Source: Pacificimonas aurantium
Lineage (GTDB): Bacteria; Pseudomonadota; Alphaproteobacteria; Sphingomonadales; Sphingomonadaceae
Length of the DNA stretch: 64,000 nt
Direction of reading: 5' to 3'
Assembly (NCBI RefSeq): GCF_020092905.1
Contig: NZ_JAGSGB010000001.1
Location: forward strand, 930,001 to 994,000
Shown here: positions 9,101-19,100 of the stretch, one piece after another
Layout of the letters: each line of letters starts with the position of its first letter
Numbering within the stretch: position 1 is the stretch's first letter
Position numbers and translations under genes: made by a program
Notes under the pieces: model-generated
Database searches by the model: none
The model's input: only the letters and a program-made list of their open reading frames with translations
What the model was told of the DNA's origin: nothing

Positions 9101-9969
9101 TGCTGCGCGGTCGTCCCGGCAATGGGGTCTATGCGCTCGCGCCGCGCCTTCGCTGTCAGGATCAGGTACAGGCCGGCGATGATCATCGGCAGGCAGAGAG
9201 TCTGCCCCATGGTGAGGCCCCAGCCAAGGACGCCGAGCTGTGCATCGGGCATGCGGACGAACTCGACCAGAAAGCGAAACGAACCATAGCCCAGCAGGAA
9301 GGTGCCCGCGAGAAAGCCGGGCTGGTAACGTGCGCGCGTGCGCCAGAAAAGAACGGCCATGATCGTGAACAGGACGAGACCCTCTAGCGCCGCTTCGTAG
9401 AGTTGGCTGGGGTGGCGCGGCGTCTGCAGCGGATCGGATGGGAAGATCATGGCCCAGGGCAGGTCGGTCGGACGGCCATAGAGTTCCCCGTTTATGAAGT
9501 TCGCCAACCGGCCGAAGAACAGCCCTGCGGGCACGGCGCAGCAGACATAGTCGCCGACACGAACCCAGTTCAGGCCCTGTGAGCGGCAGTAGAAGAATAT
9601 GGCGAGGATGACGCCGATGGCGCCGCCATGGAAGGACATGCCGCCCTCCCAGACACGGACGATGTTCCCCAGGCTGCCCTCGGGCCCGAAGAAACGGCCG
9701 CTGTCGTAAAAGAGGACATAGGCGAGGCGGCCGCCAAGAATCACTCCGATGGTCGCCCAGGTAACCAGGTCGTCGACGTGGCGCTTCGCCATCGGCGAGC
9801 CGGGCTGCATGGCGAGGCGCGCCACATACCACCAGCCGAACACGATGCCGGCGATGTAGGAAAGGCTGTACCAGCGGATGGGAAGTCCCACCCCGTCGAA
9901 CGGCGTCGGGATGGTGAACCAGACCGGGTCGATCTGCGGATACTCGATCAGGACCATCGGGTCGAACAT
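9097..9969 (-). CDS. lgt: Prolipoprotein diacylglyceryl transferase
   Basis: 290 residues, about seven membrane segments. The Lgt signature [13 protein letters not shown] is at 153-165 and the conserved SFHGG at 112-116. It transfers diacylglycerol from phosphatidylglycerol to the lipobox cysteine of prolipoproteins in the inner membrane. Several lipoproteins in this window (CpaD, MlaA, the products at 23366-23989 and 47250-47573) would be its substrates. The start at 9969 is chosen because [16 protein letters not shown] fits the family N-terminus; the longer frame upstream has no similarity. Confidence 0.95.
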   Translation of the reverse strand: MFDPMVLIEYPQIDPVWFTIPTPFDGVGLPIRWYSLSYIAGIVFGWWYVARLAMQPGSPMAKRHVDDLVTWATIGVILGGRLAYVLFYDSGRFFGPEGSLGNIVRVWEGGMSFHGGAIGVILAIFFYCRSQGLNWVRVGDYVCCAVPAGLFFGRLANFINGELYGRPTDLPWAMIFPSDPLQTPRHPSQLYEAALEGLVLFTIMAVLFWRTRARYQPGFLAGTFLLGYGSFRFLVEFVRMPDAQLGVLGWGLTMGQTLCLPMIIAGLYLILTAKARRERIDPIAGTTAQQ

Positions 9970-10146
9970 CGGCTGGGGGCTTTCCGGACTGGGGGAAGGA
10001 TGGCGTGCGGCCCGTTTCGTCGAGACCGCCACGCGACGCAAGATATGCGCGCCATTGGCAGCGATGATAGTCGTTTGCGAAAGCGCCGTTCGATCCCCTA
10101 AGAGAAGCGCAAATTCGCACAATCGGCCCTTGGGAGACTTTCAGAC

Positions 10147-11868
10147 ATGCCTACCGAACTCGACCTCGCCATGGAGGAGGAACTCGCCAAGCTGACCGCC
10201 GAGGGCACGATGTTCGAGGTGGTTGATGGCGATGTGCGGGGGACCTCCATGCCGGTCTTCAAGAACGCACCGGATTCCATGCGGGGATTTTACGACCTCT
10301 TTTTTGCAGCCCAGGCCGAGAAGGAATTCACGGTCTACGAAGAGGAGCGGCGGACCTTCGGAGATATCTACGCCGAGGCTAAGCAGATCGCAGCAATGCT
10401 GCAGCATGAATATGGGATCGCGAAGGGCGACCGCGTCGCCATCGCCATGCGCAACTATCCCGAGTGGATCAGTGCCTATGTCGGCGCAATGTATCTCGGC
10501 GCGGTCGTCGTTCCGATCAATGCCTGGTGGACGACCGAAGAGCTGGAATATGGCCTGCAGCATAGCGGTACCAGCCTAGTCATCGCCGACGAGGAACGCC
10601 TGCGGCGCATCCGCAAAATCGAGAACTTTCCGGTCGACGTGGTGACGGTCCGCACGAGCGCGCAGATCAGCGAAGAGCTGGGCGCACGCCGACTGCAGGA
10701 CGCGCTCGCCGCCAGCCCCGACGACATCTGGTACCTTCCGCCGCTGACACGCGAGGACGATGCCACCATCATGTATACGTCCGGCTCGACGGGTCATCCG
10801 AAGGGTGCGGTGTCGACACATGGCGGCCTGCTGCACGGCGCCATGAACTATCTTGCCAGCGGACTGGCGATGCTTGCCCTGGCGGAAAAAGAGGGAACCG
10901 AACTGCCCGAGCAACAGGTCATGCTGCTCAACGTCCCGCTGTTTCACATCACCGGGTCCGTGCCTGTCATGCTGGTGTCGATCGCCATCGGGCGCAAGCT
11001 GGTCATCATGTACAAATGGGATCCGACCGAGGCGCTGAAGCTGATCGAGCGTGAACGCGCGACCTACTTCGTTGGCGTTCCGACGATGTCGCTGGAACTG
11101 ATGCAGCATCCGGACCGGGACAAATACGACACCTCGACGCTGATGGACATTGCCGCCGGCGGCGCGCCGCGACCGGCCGAGCATGTGAAGCGGCTGAAGG
11201 AGACGTTCGAAGCGCGGCCCGCCATCGGCTATGGCCTTACCGAGACGAACGGCGTGGGGGCGGGCAATCTGCGCGACAACTATGTCGCAAAGCCGTCATC
11301 CACCGGCCGCGCGTCGAAGCCGATGGTCGAGCTCGGAATTCAGGACGATGACGGCAATTTGCTGCCGCAGGGCGAGCGCGGCGAAGTATGCATCCGCTCG
11401 GCGGCCAACTGCCGCGGCTATTGGCGCAATCCGCAGGCAACAGCCGAGTCCTTTTCTCCCGATGGCTGGTTTCATACCGGCGATATCGGCTATCTCGACG
11501 AGGACGAATATCTCTACATCGTCGACCGCAAGAAGGACATCATCATCCGCGGCGGCGAGAATATCGCGGCGCAGGAAGTCGAAGCCGCGATCTACGCCCA
11601 TCCGGCGGTTGCGGAGACCAGCGTCTTCGGCCTGCCGGATGACCGCATGGGGGAGATTGTCGGCGCCGTTATCTATTTGAAGCCGGGCGAACAGGTGGAG
11701 CGCGAGAGCCTACTCGGGTTCCTTGCGGACGACTTGGCGAATTTCAAGATTCCCGAGCGCATCTGGATGGTGAAAGAGCCGCTTCCCAAGCTCGGCTCTG
11801 CGAAGATCGACAAGGTTTCGCTGCGCGAAAAATACCGCGAGGAACATATCGGGCGCCATCAGGGCTGA
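10147..11868 (+). CDS. Class I adenylate-forming acyl-CoA ligase
   Basis: 573 residues. AMP-binding enzyme with P-loop YTSGSTGHPKG at 210-220, GYGLTETNG, the A8 hinge (GWFHTGDIGYLDEDEY, then DRKKDIIIRGGENI) and a C-terminal lysine motif KLGSAKIDK. It activates a carboxylic acid with ATP and joins it to CoA. The overall order is that of long-chain or medium-chain fatty-acyl-CoA ligases; the actual substrate cannot be read from sequence. It stands alone, diverging from lgt and convergent with the oxoprolinase gene. Confidence 0.9.
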   Translation: MPTELDLAMEEELAKLTAEGTMFEVVDGDVRGTSMPVFKNAPDSMRGFYDLFFAAQAEKEFTVYEEERRTFGDIYAEAKQIAAMLQHEYGIAKGDRVAIAMRNYPEWISAYVGAMYLGAVVVPINAWWTTEELEYGLQHSGTSLVIADEERLRRIRKIENFPVDVVTVRTSAQISEELGARRLQDALAASPDDIWYLPPLTREDDATIMYTSGSTGHPKGAVSTHGGLLHGAMNYLASGLAMLALAEKEGTELPEQQVMLLNVPLFHITGSVPVMLVSIAIGRKLVIMYKWDPTEALKLIERERATYFVGVPTMSLELMQHPDRDKYDTSTLMDIAAGGAPRPAEHVKRLKETFEARPAIGYGLTETNGVGAGNLRDNYVAKPSSTGRASKPMVELGIQDDDGNLLPQGERGEVCIRSAANCRGYWRNPQATAESFSPDGWFHTGDIGYLDEDEYLYIVDRKKDIIIRGGENIAAQEVEAAIYAHPAVAETSVFGLPDDRMGEIVGAVIYLKPGEQVERESLLGFLADDLANFKIPERIWMVKEPLPKLGSAKIDKVSLREKYREEHIGRHQG

Positions 11869-11886
11869 CCCGCGCGTGACCGTTGG

Positions 11887-11918
11887 GGAAGCGGGCCGTA
11901 CACGCTGGTCCCGCTTCC
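11887..11918. terminator. Hairpin between convergent genes
   Basis: A perfect 9-bp inverted repeat (GGAAGCGGG/CCCGCTTCC, arms 11887-11895 and 11910-11918) in the gap between the acyl-CoA ligase and the oxoprolinase. No T run on either strand, so it may be a weak two-way terminator or an RNA-stabilising stem. Confidence 0.4.
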
Positions 11919-11930
11919 AGGACGTTTGGC

Positions 11931-14900
11931 CTAGTCCGGCGTTCCGTAGCCGCCGCCTCCGGGCGTCTCGATCAGAAAGACGTCCCCGGGCAGAAGCTCG
12001 GTCGTGACCGTGCCTCCATGCTGCTCGCAGCGGCCCTCGGCGCGGTGGATCTCGGTGCGGCCGAGCTTCCCGTTTGCGCCACCGGCAAGGCCGAAAGGCG
12101 GCACCCGTCGCCGGTTTGCGAGCAGGTTCGCGCTCATGGGCGCGAGAAAGCGCATGCGCCGCACGGTGCCGTCACCGCCGCTCTGGGCGCCGCCTCCGCC
12201 CGACCCGCGTCGAATGGAGAATTCTTCAAGCCGGACGGGAAAGCGGTCCTCGAGCACTTCGGGGTCGGTGAGCCGGCTGTTGGTCATATGGGTCTGCACC
12301 GCATCGGCGCCGGGAAAGTCCGGACCCGCTCCGGATCCGCCGGCGATGGTTTCATAATATTGCCGCTCGCCGTCACCGAAGGTGAAGTTGTTCATGGTAC
12401 CCTGGGCAGCTGCCATGGCGCCGACTGCGCCGAACAGGGCATCGCAAAGGACCTGGCTGGTCTCGACATTGCCTGCGACCACTGCCGCCGGCGGCAAGGG
12501 ATTCAGCATCGTTCCCTCGGGCGCGACGATCTCCACAGGGCGCAGGCAGCCGTCGTTCATCGGAATGGGCTCGTCGACGAGAACGCGTAGGACGTACAGG
12601 ACGGCGGCGCGCGTAACCGCGAAGGGTGCGTTGAAGTTGGAATCTAGCTGGGGCGATGAGCCGCTGAAGTCCACGACGGCCCCACCTCCCTCGGCGTCGA
12701 TGCGGACCTCGACCTCCACGGCGGCGCCATTGTCGAGGTCGACGCGCTTCCGGCCCGGCGCCAGGCGAGACAGCAGCCGGCCCACGGCTTCTGCGGCATA
12801 GTCCTGCAGGTGGTCCATATAGGCATCGACGACATTGCGGCCGTGCAGCGATGCCGCTTCGCCGAGTTGTGCTGCGCCCCGAGCGCAGGCGGCCACCTGT
12901 GCCTTCAGGTCGGCGATGTTCTGCGCCGGGGTGCGTGCCGGATACGGGCCGCCCTCCAGAACGCTGCGCACCGCCTCTTCGAGGAAGCGGCCATCCTCGA
13001 CGATGAGGAGATTGTCGAAGACCACCCCTTCTTCGGCAATGTCGCTTGACCCGGATGGCATGGACCCGGGCGCCACCCCGCCGACATCCGCATGATGGCC
13101 GCGCGCGGCAACCCAGTATGCCGGGCTGGCATCGGCAGTCTCCAGGAAGACCGGCATAATCACGGTAATGTCGGGCAGGTGCGTGCCGCCGGCATAGGGG
13201 TTGTTCAGCGCGTAAACGTCGCCGGGTCTGATGCCGCGGCCATCGGCGGCGCGGGCGGACATGACCGCCTGAACGCTTTCGCCCATCGACCCGAGATGAA
13301 CCGGCATGTGCGGCGCATTGGCGACCAAGGCGCCGGCTGCGTCGAAGACCGCGCAGGAGAAGTCGAGCCGTTCGCGGATGTTCACTGATGAGGCCGAATG
13401 CTGGAGCGCAGCGCCCATTTCCTCGGCGATGGCCATGAACAGGGCGCCCATCATCTCGAGGCGGATGGGGTCGCGTTCGGTAGAAATTCGCACCGGGTCG
13501 CTGCGATCGGCCTTCGTGAGGACAAGGTTTGCTGCTGCGTCGAGGGCCGCCTCCCAGCCCGGTTCGACAACTGTCGTAGAACTGGGATCGACGATCAGGG
13601 CAGGGCCGGCGACGCGCTGGCCTTCTGCTAGAGCTTCGCGAGCGTAGACCGGCGCCTCTCCGCTTTCGGCAAAGTCGGCACGGGCGTGGTCGAGAGGGCG
13701 GGCAGGGCCCGAAGCGGCAGCGCCGACATCCACTTCGGCCTCGCTGGAGGCGCTCGCCTCCACGCGGATCATCTCTGCGACAAGCGGCGCTTCACCGACG
13801 AAGCCGAACTCTTCCCGGTGCGCCTCGTTGAAGGCAGCCACCATGTCGTCTTCGTTGCCGAAGGGGACGCCGATGGCATGTTCGGTGCCTTCATATCTCA
13901 GGAAAACGCGGGCCTTCGTTTCGGGCGGACGTTCTCCCTGCCGGGCCTCGCCGAGCTCCGCGAGAGCTTCGGCGTCGAGGTCGCGGCGTGCCTGATCCAG
14001 ACGCTTCGTCTCTCCGGCGCCGCAGCGAAGGGTGCGTTCACGCGTGGCGCTGCGGTCTGCCAGCCCCATGCCGAACGCGCTGAGCACGCCGGCGAACGGG
14101 TGCAGCATGATGCGCTCGATTCCGAGCGCGTCGGCGACGAGACAGGCGTGCTGACCGCCTGCGCCGCCGAAGCTGGCGAGGGTATAGCGCGTGACGTCGC
14201 GCCCCCGCCCGACGCTGATCTTCTTGATCGCGTTGGCCATGTTCTGGGCGGCAATGGCCAGAAACCCGCGCGCGATTTCGGCGACCGGCATATCGCGGTC
14301 TTCCGACGCTGCAATGGCCGCTCGAATCTCCTCGATCCGTTCGATCGAAGCCTGACGGTCGAGGGGCTGGTCGGCCTCCGGGCCGAAAACGCGGGGGAAG
14401 TGCGCCGGCTGAATTTTCCCGAGGACTAGGTTGCAGTCCGTGACGGTCAGCGGTCCGCCGCGGCGATAGCAGGCGGGGCCGGGCACGGCGCCCGCGCTTT
14501 CCGGTCCGACGAGGAAACGTGCGCCGTCATAGCTGCAGACCGAACCGCCCCCTGCGGCAACGGTATGAATTGCCATCATCGGTGCGCGGATGCGGGTGCC
14601 GGCCACCTCTGCCTCATTCGTCAGCTCATAGCTGCCTGCATAGTGAGAGACGTCGGTCGAAGTGCCGCCCATGTCGAAGCCGATGAGAAGCTCGCGCCCG
14701 GCCGCCTCACCGGTGCGAACCATGCCGACGATCCCGCCCGCCGGACCGCTGAGGATTGCATCCTTACCGCGAAACAAGGTCCCTTCGGTCAAGCCGCCCG
14801 ACGACTGCATGAAGAGTGGTTCGACGCCGTCGAGCGCAGCCGTGACGCGGTCGACATAGCGCCGTAGGACGGGCGACAGATAGGCATCGGCCACCGTGGT

Positions 14901-15512
14901 GTCGCCGCGTCCGATCAACTTGATGAGCGCGTTTACCTCATGGCTGACGGAGATTTGGGTGAAGCCTTCTTCGCGGGCGATTTCGGCCAGCCTGCGCTCA
15001 TGGTCCGGCCAGGCATAGCCATGCATGCACAGAATCGCGCAGGAGGTGAGTCCGCGCTCCGCAGCCGCTTTCAGCCCTTTGCGTGCCGCTCCCTCGTCGA
15101 GGGGCGCGACAACCTCGCCGCTTGCGGACACGCGCTCGCTGACTTCCAGAACGCCTGCATAGATCGGCGCGGGCTTTTCGATATGCTTGGCGAACAGGTC
15201 CGGCCGCGCCTGGTAGCCGATATCGAGTGCGTCCCCGAACCCCTTGGTGACCACGAGGAGCGTGGGCTCCCCCTTCCGTTCGAGAAGCGCATTTGTGGCA
15301 ACGGTCGTCCCCATGCGCACCGAAAGCGGCGGCAGGGCCGCCCCGGCGGCCGTGCCCGTCAGGCGGTGGATGCCTTCGACGGCAGCATCCTGATATTGTT
15401 CCGGGTTTTCGGACAGCAGCTTGTCCGTTTGCAGCGTCCCGTCCGGTGCGCGGGCGACGATGTCTGTGAAGGTGCCGCCGCGGTCGATCCAAAATTGCCA
15501 GCTCTTGTCCAT
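11931..15512 (-). CDS. 5-oxoprolinase / hydantoinase A-B fusion protein
   Basis: 1193 residues. The N-terminal half is hydantoinase A (start [16 protein letters not shown], then [14 protein letters not shown]); from about residue 680 it is hydantoinase B ([16 protein letters not shown], ending [13 protein letters not shown]). The A-B fusion in one chain is the layout of ATP-dependent 5-oxoprolinase, which opens 5-oxo-L-proline to glutamate in glutathione turnover. Length is close to eukaryotic OPLAH. Hydantoinase or other lactamase activity cannot be excluded. It may be co-transcribed with the metallo-hydrolase gene 48 bases upstream. Confidence 0.9.
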   Translation of the reverse strand: MDKSWQFWIDRGGTFTDIVARAPDGTLQTDKLLSENPEQYQDAAVEGIHRLTGTAAGAALPPLSVRMGTTVATNALLERKGEPTLLVVTKGFGDALDIGYQARPDLFAKHIEKPAPIYAGVLEVSERVSASGEVVAPLDEGAARKGLKAAAERGLTSCAILCMHGYAWPDHERRLAEIAREEGFTQISVSHEVNALIKLIGRGDTTVADAYLSPVLRRYVDRVTAALDGVEPLFMQSSGGLTEGTLFRGKDAILSGPAGGIVGMVRTGEAAGRELLIGFDMGGTSTDVSHYAGSYELTNEAEVAGTRIRAPMMAIHTVAAGGGSVCSYDGARFLVGPESAGAVPGPACYRRGGPLTVTDCNLVLGKIQPAHFPRVFGPEADQPLDRQASIERIEEIRAAIAASEDRDMPVAEIARGFLAIAAQNMANAIKKISVGRGRDVTRYTLASFGGAGGQHACLVADALGIERIMLHPFAGVLSAFGMGLADRSATRERTLRCGAGETKRLDQARRDLDAEALAELGEARQGERPPETKARVFLRYEGTEHAIGVPFGNEDDMVAAFNEAHREEFGFVGEAPLVAEMIRVEASASSEAEVDVGAAASGPARPLDHARADFAESGEAPVYAREALAEGQRVAGPALIVDPSSTTVVEPGWEAALDAAANLVLTKADRSDPVRISTERDPIRLEMMGALFMAIAEEMGAALQHSASSVNIRERLDFSCAVFDAAGALVANAPHMPVHLGSMGESVQAVMSARAADGRGIRPGDVYALNNPYAGGTHLPDITVIMPVFLETADASPAYWVAARGHHADVGGVAPGSMPSGSSDIAEEGVVFDNLLIVEDGRFLEEAVRSVLEGGPYPARTPAQNIADLKAQVAACARGAAQLGEAASLHGRNVVDAYMDHLQDYAAEAVGRLLSRLAPGRKRVDLDNGAAVEVEVRIDAEGGGAVVDFSGSSPQLDSNFNAPFAVTRAAVLYVLRVLVDEPIPMNDGCLRPVEIVAPEGTMLNPLPPAAVVAGNVETSQVLCDALFGAVGAMAAAQGTMNNFTFGDGERQYYETIAGGSGAGPDFPGADAVQTHMTNSRLTDPEVLEDRFPVRLEEFSIRRGSGGGGAQSGGDGTVRRMRFLAPMSANLLANRRRVPPFGLAGGANGKLGRTEIHRAEGRCEQHGGTVTTELLPGDVFLIETPGGGGYGTPD

Positions 15513-15560
15513 GCGCTCCCGCTAGCATCCCAGCCAGCGGGAGCGAAGCCTCGCGTCGGG

Positions 15561-16445
15561 TCAATCCGTCGTCTTCAGCCTGCCCACGGCCTTCACAGGG
15601 ATGCGCAGATAGCTGACGCCGTTGGCTTCGGCGGGAGGAAACTTCCCGGCGCGGATGTTCACCTGGATCGACGGTAGCAGCAGGCGCGGTACGGGAAGGG
15701 TCTCGTCACGCGATTCTCGCATCGCGACGAATTCCTCCTCGCCGACACCTCCTCCGACATGAACATTTGCGGCGCGCTGCTCCGCAATCGTGGTCTCCCA
15801 GCGATACTCGTCGCGGCCGGGCGCCTTATAGTCGTGACAGAGGAACACCCGCGTGCCCCCGGGGAGCGCCAGCAACCGCTGAATCGAGCGGTACAGCTGG
15901 CGCGCGTCACCGCCGGGAAAGTCTGCCCGCGCGGTCCCGTAGTCCGGCATGAACATCGTATCGCCGGCGAACAGAGCGTCCTCGATAAGATAGGCGATGT
16001 CGGCGGGCGTGTGGCCGGGCACGTGAAGCACTTTTACTTCCAGATCGCCGATCTCGAAGGTCTCGCCGTCCCGGAACAGCCTGTCGAAGTCGCCGCCCTC
16101 CGGCTTCATATCGTCGGCGCCGAACATGGGCCTGAAGATCCGCTGGACGTCGCGGATATGTTCGCCGATGCCGATGAGCGCGCCGGTTCTCTGTTTCAGA
16201 TAGGGCGCGGCGGACAGGTGATCCGCATGAGCGTGCGTTTCGAGAATGTAGCGGACGTTCAGCCCCTGATGTGCGGCCGCTTCCAGAATGGCATCCGCCG
16301 AGCGGACGTCCGCCTCCCCGCTGTCCAGATCGAAGTCCAGCACCGGGTCTATGACGGCGGCGTCCTTCGTCTCCGGATCGCTGACCAGGTAGCTGATCGT
16401 GTGAGTGGGTTCGTCAAAGAAAGCTTCGATTGCAGGTTCGGTCAT
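15561..16445 (-). CDS. Metallo-beta-lactamase fold persulfide dioxygenase-like hydrolase (Blh/ETHE1 group)
   Basis: 294 residues. Metal ligands are visible: H71, H73, D75, H76 (THAHADH), H145 (VPGHTP), D162 (FAGDTM) and H204 (LCHDYKAPG). The D-Y-K element and overall order match the ETHE1/Blh group, which oxidises glutathione persulfide to sulfite. It diverges from a BigR/SqrR-like repressor with shared operators, the classic Blh arrangement, and faces rhodanese and sulfite/thiosulfate-type permease genes. The start has a strong AAAGGAG site. Expected to be induced by sulfide or polysulfide. Confidence 0.9.
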   Translation of the reverse strand: MTEPAIEAFFDEPTHTISYLVSDPETKDAAVIDPVLDFDLDSGEADVRSADAILEAAAHQGLNVRYILETHAHADHLSAAPYLKQRTGALIGIGEHIRDVQRIFRPMFGADDMKPEGGDFDRLFRDGETFEIGDLEVKVLHVPGHTPADIAYLIEDALFAGDTMFMPDYGTARADFPGGDARQLYRSIQRLLALPGGTRVFLCHDYKAPGRDEYRWETTIAEQRAANVHVGGGVGEEEFVAMRESRDETLPVPRLLLPSIQVNIRAGKFPPAEANGVSYLRIPVKAVGRLKTTD

Positions 16446-16461
16446 GGCGACGCTCCTTTCC

Positions 16462-16502
16462 TTGACAATATATTAGAACAGCCTAAATTAGCAACATCTA
16501 AT
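16462..16502. promoter_or_regulatory. Divergent promoters with twin BigR-like operators
   Basis: Two near-identical palindromes of the form ATTAG-N6-CTAA(A/T): ATTAGAACAGCCTAAA at 16472-16487 and ATTAGCAACATCTAAT at 16487-16502, 15 bases apart and sharing one base. They cover plus-strand promoter elements TTGACA (16462-16467) and TAAATT (16484-16489, 16-base spacer), and minus-strand TTGCTA/TATATT for the hydrolase gene. The placement predicts repression in both directions by the adjacent ArsR protein. Confidence 0.75.
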
Positions 16503-16525
16503 GTAAGGAGTTCGACATCTTAAAG

Positions 16526-16840
16526 GTGGACACGGCCGATCTGCAGGCTTTCGCGGCGCGGGCCGGAGAGGTTGCGGATATTCTGAAGCTTCTGGGGAAC
16601 CGGGCCCGGCTTATGATCCTGTGCAAACTTGCCGAGCTTGGTACCGCCTCGGTTGGTGACCTGGCGGAGGCGATCGGACTGTCTCAGTCGGCAACGTCGC
16701 AGCATCTCGCGAAACTGCGCGCCGAGGACATCGTCAGCTTTCGCCGCGATGGTCAGACGCTCTGGTATGAAGTGGCCGATCCGCGTCTCGGCAGGCTGCT
16801 CGATTCCCTGCATGCCATCTATTGCGAGGACATCACATGA
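16526..16840 (+). CDS. ArsR family repressor, BigR/SqrR-like persulfide sensor
   Basis: 104 residues. Winged helix with recognition region LSQSATSQHLAKLRAEDIV. Two cysteines, C33 (MILCKLAE) and C100 (AIYCEDIT), sit 67 residues apart, very close to the pair that forms an intramolecular tetrasulfide in SqrR/BigR; no metal-binding ELCV-type motif is present. It starts with GTG after an AAGGAG site. It should sense reactive sulfur, release the twin palindromes just upstream, and so de-repress itself, the rhodanese, the permease and the divergent hydrolase. Confidence 0.87.
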   Translation: MDTADLQAFAARAGEVADILKLLGNRARLMILCKLAELGTASVGDLAEAIGLSQSATSQHLAKLRAEDIVSFRRDGQTLWYEVADPRLGRLLDSLHAIYCEDIT

Positions 16841-17352
16841 CAGACCTTGCTCCTATCGGGCCCCGAGAGGCGGCTGAACGGCAGGCTGGCGGCGCTCTGC
16901 TGATCGACATTCGCGGCGCGGACGAGTTTGCTCGCCGTCATATTCCGGGGTCGACCAATCTTGTGCCGGAGGCTTTGCCGGCGGGCGCACGCGAAGTGAT
17001 CTACCTTTGCCGCTCGGGGAACCGTACGGCGGTCAATGCGGACCGGCTTGCCTGCCCGGCAGGGGGGCGTGCTTTCATGCTGCATGGCGGATTGGAAGCG
17101 TGGGCAAGGACCGGCCTTCCTATCCAGGAAGACCGGCGACAGCCGCTCGAACTGATGCGTCAGGTTCAAATCGCCGCCGGACTTCTGGTTCTATCCGGCG
17201 TGCTCCTCGGCGTCTTCGCGTCTCCGGTGTTCTTCGCGCTCAGCGCCTTTGTGGGGGCAGGCCTGACATTTGCCGGCCTCACCGGATGGTGCGGCATGGC
17301 GAGGCTGCTTGCGGCCATGCCGTGGAACCGGCCGGTAGCGATCGGAAGCTAG
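16837..17352 (+). CDS. Rhodanese with C-terminal membrane segments (YgaP-like)
   Basis: 171 residues. Rhodanese domain over residues 5-100 with active-site loop CRSGNRT (C58). Residues about 110-155 form two membrane helices of DUF2892 type, as in E. coli YgaP. It would move sulfane sulfur at the inner membrane. The ATG overlaps the repressor stop (ATGA), so it is coupled to the regulator and belongs to the persulfide operon. Confidence 0.88.
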   Translation: MTDLAPIGPREAAERQAGGALLIDIRGADEFARRHIPGSTNLVPEALPAGAREVIYLCRSGNRTAVNADRLACPAGGRAFMLHGGLEAWARTGLPIQEDRRQPLELMRQVQIAAGLLVLSGVLLGVFASPVFFALSAFVGAGLTFAGLTGWCGMARLLAAMPWNRPVAIGS

Positions 17353-17357
17353 CGGGC

Positions 17358-18128
17358 ATGGAGACCGCCATCGCAACCCTTGCCGTGGGCGGATTGATCG
17401 GCGCGGTACTGGCCCTGATCGGCGGCGGCGGCTCGATCCTAGCCGTCCCTCTCCTCGTAAGCTTTGCCGGACTTTCCACCCATCTTGCCATCGGGACGGC
17501 TGCGGTCGGCGTGTCGCTCAATGCCCTCCTCGCGGTCATAGGCCATTCGCGCGTCGGTACCGTCAAATGGCCGTGCGCTCTGGTTTTCGGAGCCAGCGGC
17601 ATGGCGGGCGCAGCTGCTGGCGCAGAGCTGGGCAAAGCGACCGAGCCCGATCTCCTCCTCTCGCTGTTCGGTATTCTGATGATCGCCGTCGGCGGCCTGA
17701 TGTTTCGGGGCCGCAGGCTTGCGGCCAACGCGGAGGTCCGCCTGACGCGTGCGAGTGCGGGGGAATTGCTCCCACGCCTTCTCCCCCTCGGCGTGGGAGT
17801 GGGTGTCATGGCCGGATTTTTCGGTATCGGAGGAGGTTTTCTGATCGTCCCGGCGATAATTCTCGCCACAAGGATGCCAATCGCTATGGCCATCGGGTCG
17901 TCGCTGGCGGTCATCTCCGTGCTTGGTGCGACTACGGCCGCTTCCTACGCGCTTTCGGGCCTCGTCGACTGGACGGCGGTACTGATGCTCGTCGCAGGCG
18001 GTACGGCCGGCGCGGCCATCGGCTTGCAGGTTCAGAAGCGGCTCGCGGGCCGACAGAAACTACTCGAACGCGGCTTTGCCGCTGCGGTGGTGGCCGGGGG
18101 AGCGGCGATCGCCGGCGGGCTGCCCTGA
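17358..18128 (+). CDS. TauE/SafE family sulfur-compound permease
   Basis: 256 residues, about seven to eight membrane helices. The two internal repeats show the glycine signatures GGGGSILAVPLL (residues 23-34) and GIGGGFLIVPAI. The TauE/SafE family exports or imports sulfite, sulfoacetate or thiosulfate-like anions. As last gene of the BigR-like operon, 5 bases after the rhodanese, export of sulfite made by the persulfide dioxygenase is the likeliest role; this is inferred from context. Confidence 0.88.
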   Translation: METAIATLAVGGLIGAVLALIGGGGSILAVPLLVSFAGLSTHLAIGTAAVGVSLNALLAVIGHSRVGTVKWPCALVFGASGMAGAAAGAELGKATEPDLLLSLFGILMIAVGGLMFRGRRLAANAEVRLTRASAGELLPRLLPLGVGVGVMAGFFGIGGGFLIVPAIILATRMPIAMAIGSSLAVISVLGATTAASYALSGLVDWTAVLMLVAGGTAGAAIGLQVQKRLAGRQKLLERGFAAAVVAGGAAIAGGLP

Positions 18129-18132
18129 GCGT

Positions 18133-18795
18133 TTAGCTAAGGGTCTTGGCGAGTCCCTCGAACAGGCGCCGTCCGTCCGCGCCGCCCAGCTCGTCCTCGA
18201 TCAGCCGTTCGGGATGGGGCATCATGCCGAGCACATTGCCGCGCTTGTTCCGGATGCCTGCAATATTACGCTGCGAGCCGTTCACCGCCTCGCCATAGCG
18301 AAAGACGACCTGACCTTCGCCTTCCAGCCGGTCCAACGTGTCCTCATCGGCGAAATAGTTGCCGTCATGGTGGGCAACTGGGATGCGGATGGTTTCGCCG
18401 CCTTCATAGGCCAGGGTGAAGGGCGTCTCGGAATCCTCGACCACCAGGTCGACATCGCGGCAGACATAGTCGAGGCCCGAATTGCGCAGGAGGGCGCCGG
18501 GAAGGATCTGCGCCTCAGCCAGCATCTGGAATCCGTTGCACACACCGAACACATGTCGGCCTTCCTCTGCAGCCTTCTTCACCGCCGACATGATCGGCGA
18601 ATTCGCGGCAATCGCCCCGGTGCGCAGGTAATCGCCGTAGGAAAAGCCGCCGGGAAGAGCGATCAGGTCCACATCCGGCAGGTCGGTCTCGCCGTGCCAG
18701 ACCATTTGCGGCTTCACCCCGCCGATCTTTTCGATGGCGACCGCCATGTCGCGGTCGCAGTTGGATCCGGGAAAGACGACGACCGCCGCCTTCAC
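18133..18795 (-). CDS. purQ: Phosphoribosylformylglycinamidine synthase, glutaminase subunit
   Basis: 220 residues. Class I amidotransferase with nucleophile C86 in FGVCNGFQ and the His-Glu pair in [11 protein letters not shown]. With PurS and PurL it makes FGAM from FGAR, ATP and glutamine. The GTG start overlaps the purS stop (GTGA). The gene order here is purC-purS-purQ; the large subunit purL is not in the window, although it often follows purQ in alphaproteobacteria. Confidence 0.96.
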   Translation of the reverse strand: MKAAVVVFPGSNCDRDMAVAIEKIGGVKPQMVWHGETDLPDVDLIALPGGFSYGDYLRTGAIAANSPIMSAVKKAAEEGRHVFGVCNGFQMLAEAQILPGALLRNSGLDYVCRDVDLVVEDSETPFTLAYEGGETIRIPVAHHDGNYFADEDTLDRLEGEGQVVFRYGEAVNGSQRNIAGIRNKRGNVLGMMPHPERLIEDELGGADGRRLFEGLAKTLS

Positions 18796-19040
18796 GCCGC
18801 GTCCTCGCCGGAAAGGATACGAATGTCGTAATTTTCGATGACGGTGTTCGCCAGCAGCTTCTCGCACATCTGTTCGATGCGCTCGCGAGGAGTGCCGTCG
18901 GCAAGCTCCATCTCGATAAACTTGCCTTGGCGGACATCCTCGGCCTCTTCGAAGCCGAGCGCGCCGAGCGCATGGTGGACGGCCTTGCCCTGCGGATCGA
19001 GCACGCCGGACTTAAGGGTGATGAATATCTGCGCCTTCAT
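18792..19040 (-). CDS. purS: Phosphoribosylformylglycinamidine synthase subunit PurS
   Basis: 82 residues. Small bridging subunit ([20 protein letters not shown], then FIEMELADG). It holds PurL and PurQ together and channels ammonia. Normal length; ends in a GTGA overlap with purQ. Confidence 0.96.
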   Translation of the reverse strand: MKAQIFITLKSGVLDPQGKAVHHALGALGFEEAEDVRQGKFIEMELADGTPRERIEQMCEKLLANTVIENYDIRILSGEDAA

Positions 19041-19100
19041 GCGGCGCCATATGAGCCCTTAGCCCTCCCCGGGCAAGCCGCGAGGACGGGATAAGCGCCG

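Noticed and set aside
9101-10120. Upstream extension of the MidA frame across lgt
   Set aside because: Out-of-frame shadow of lgt; the GTGA overlap marks the true start.
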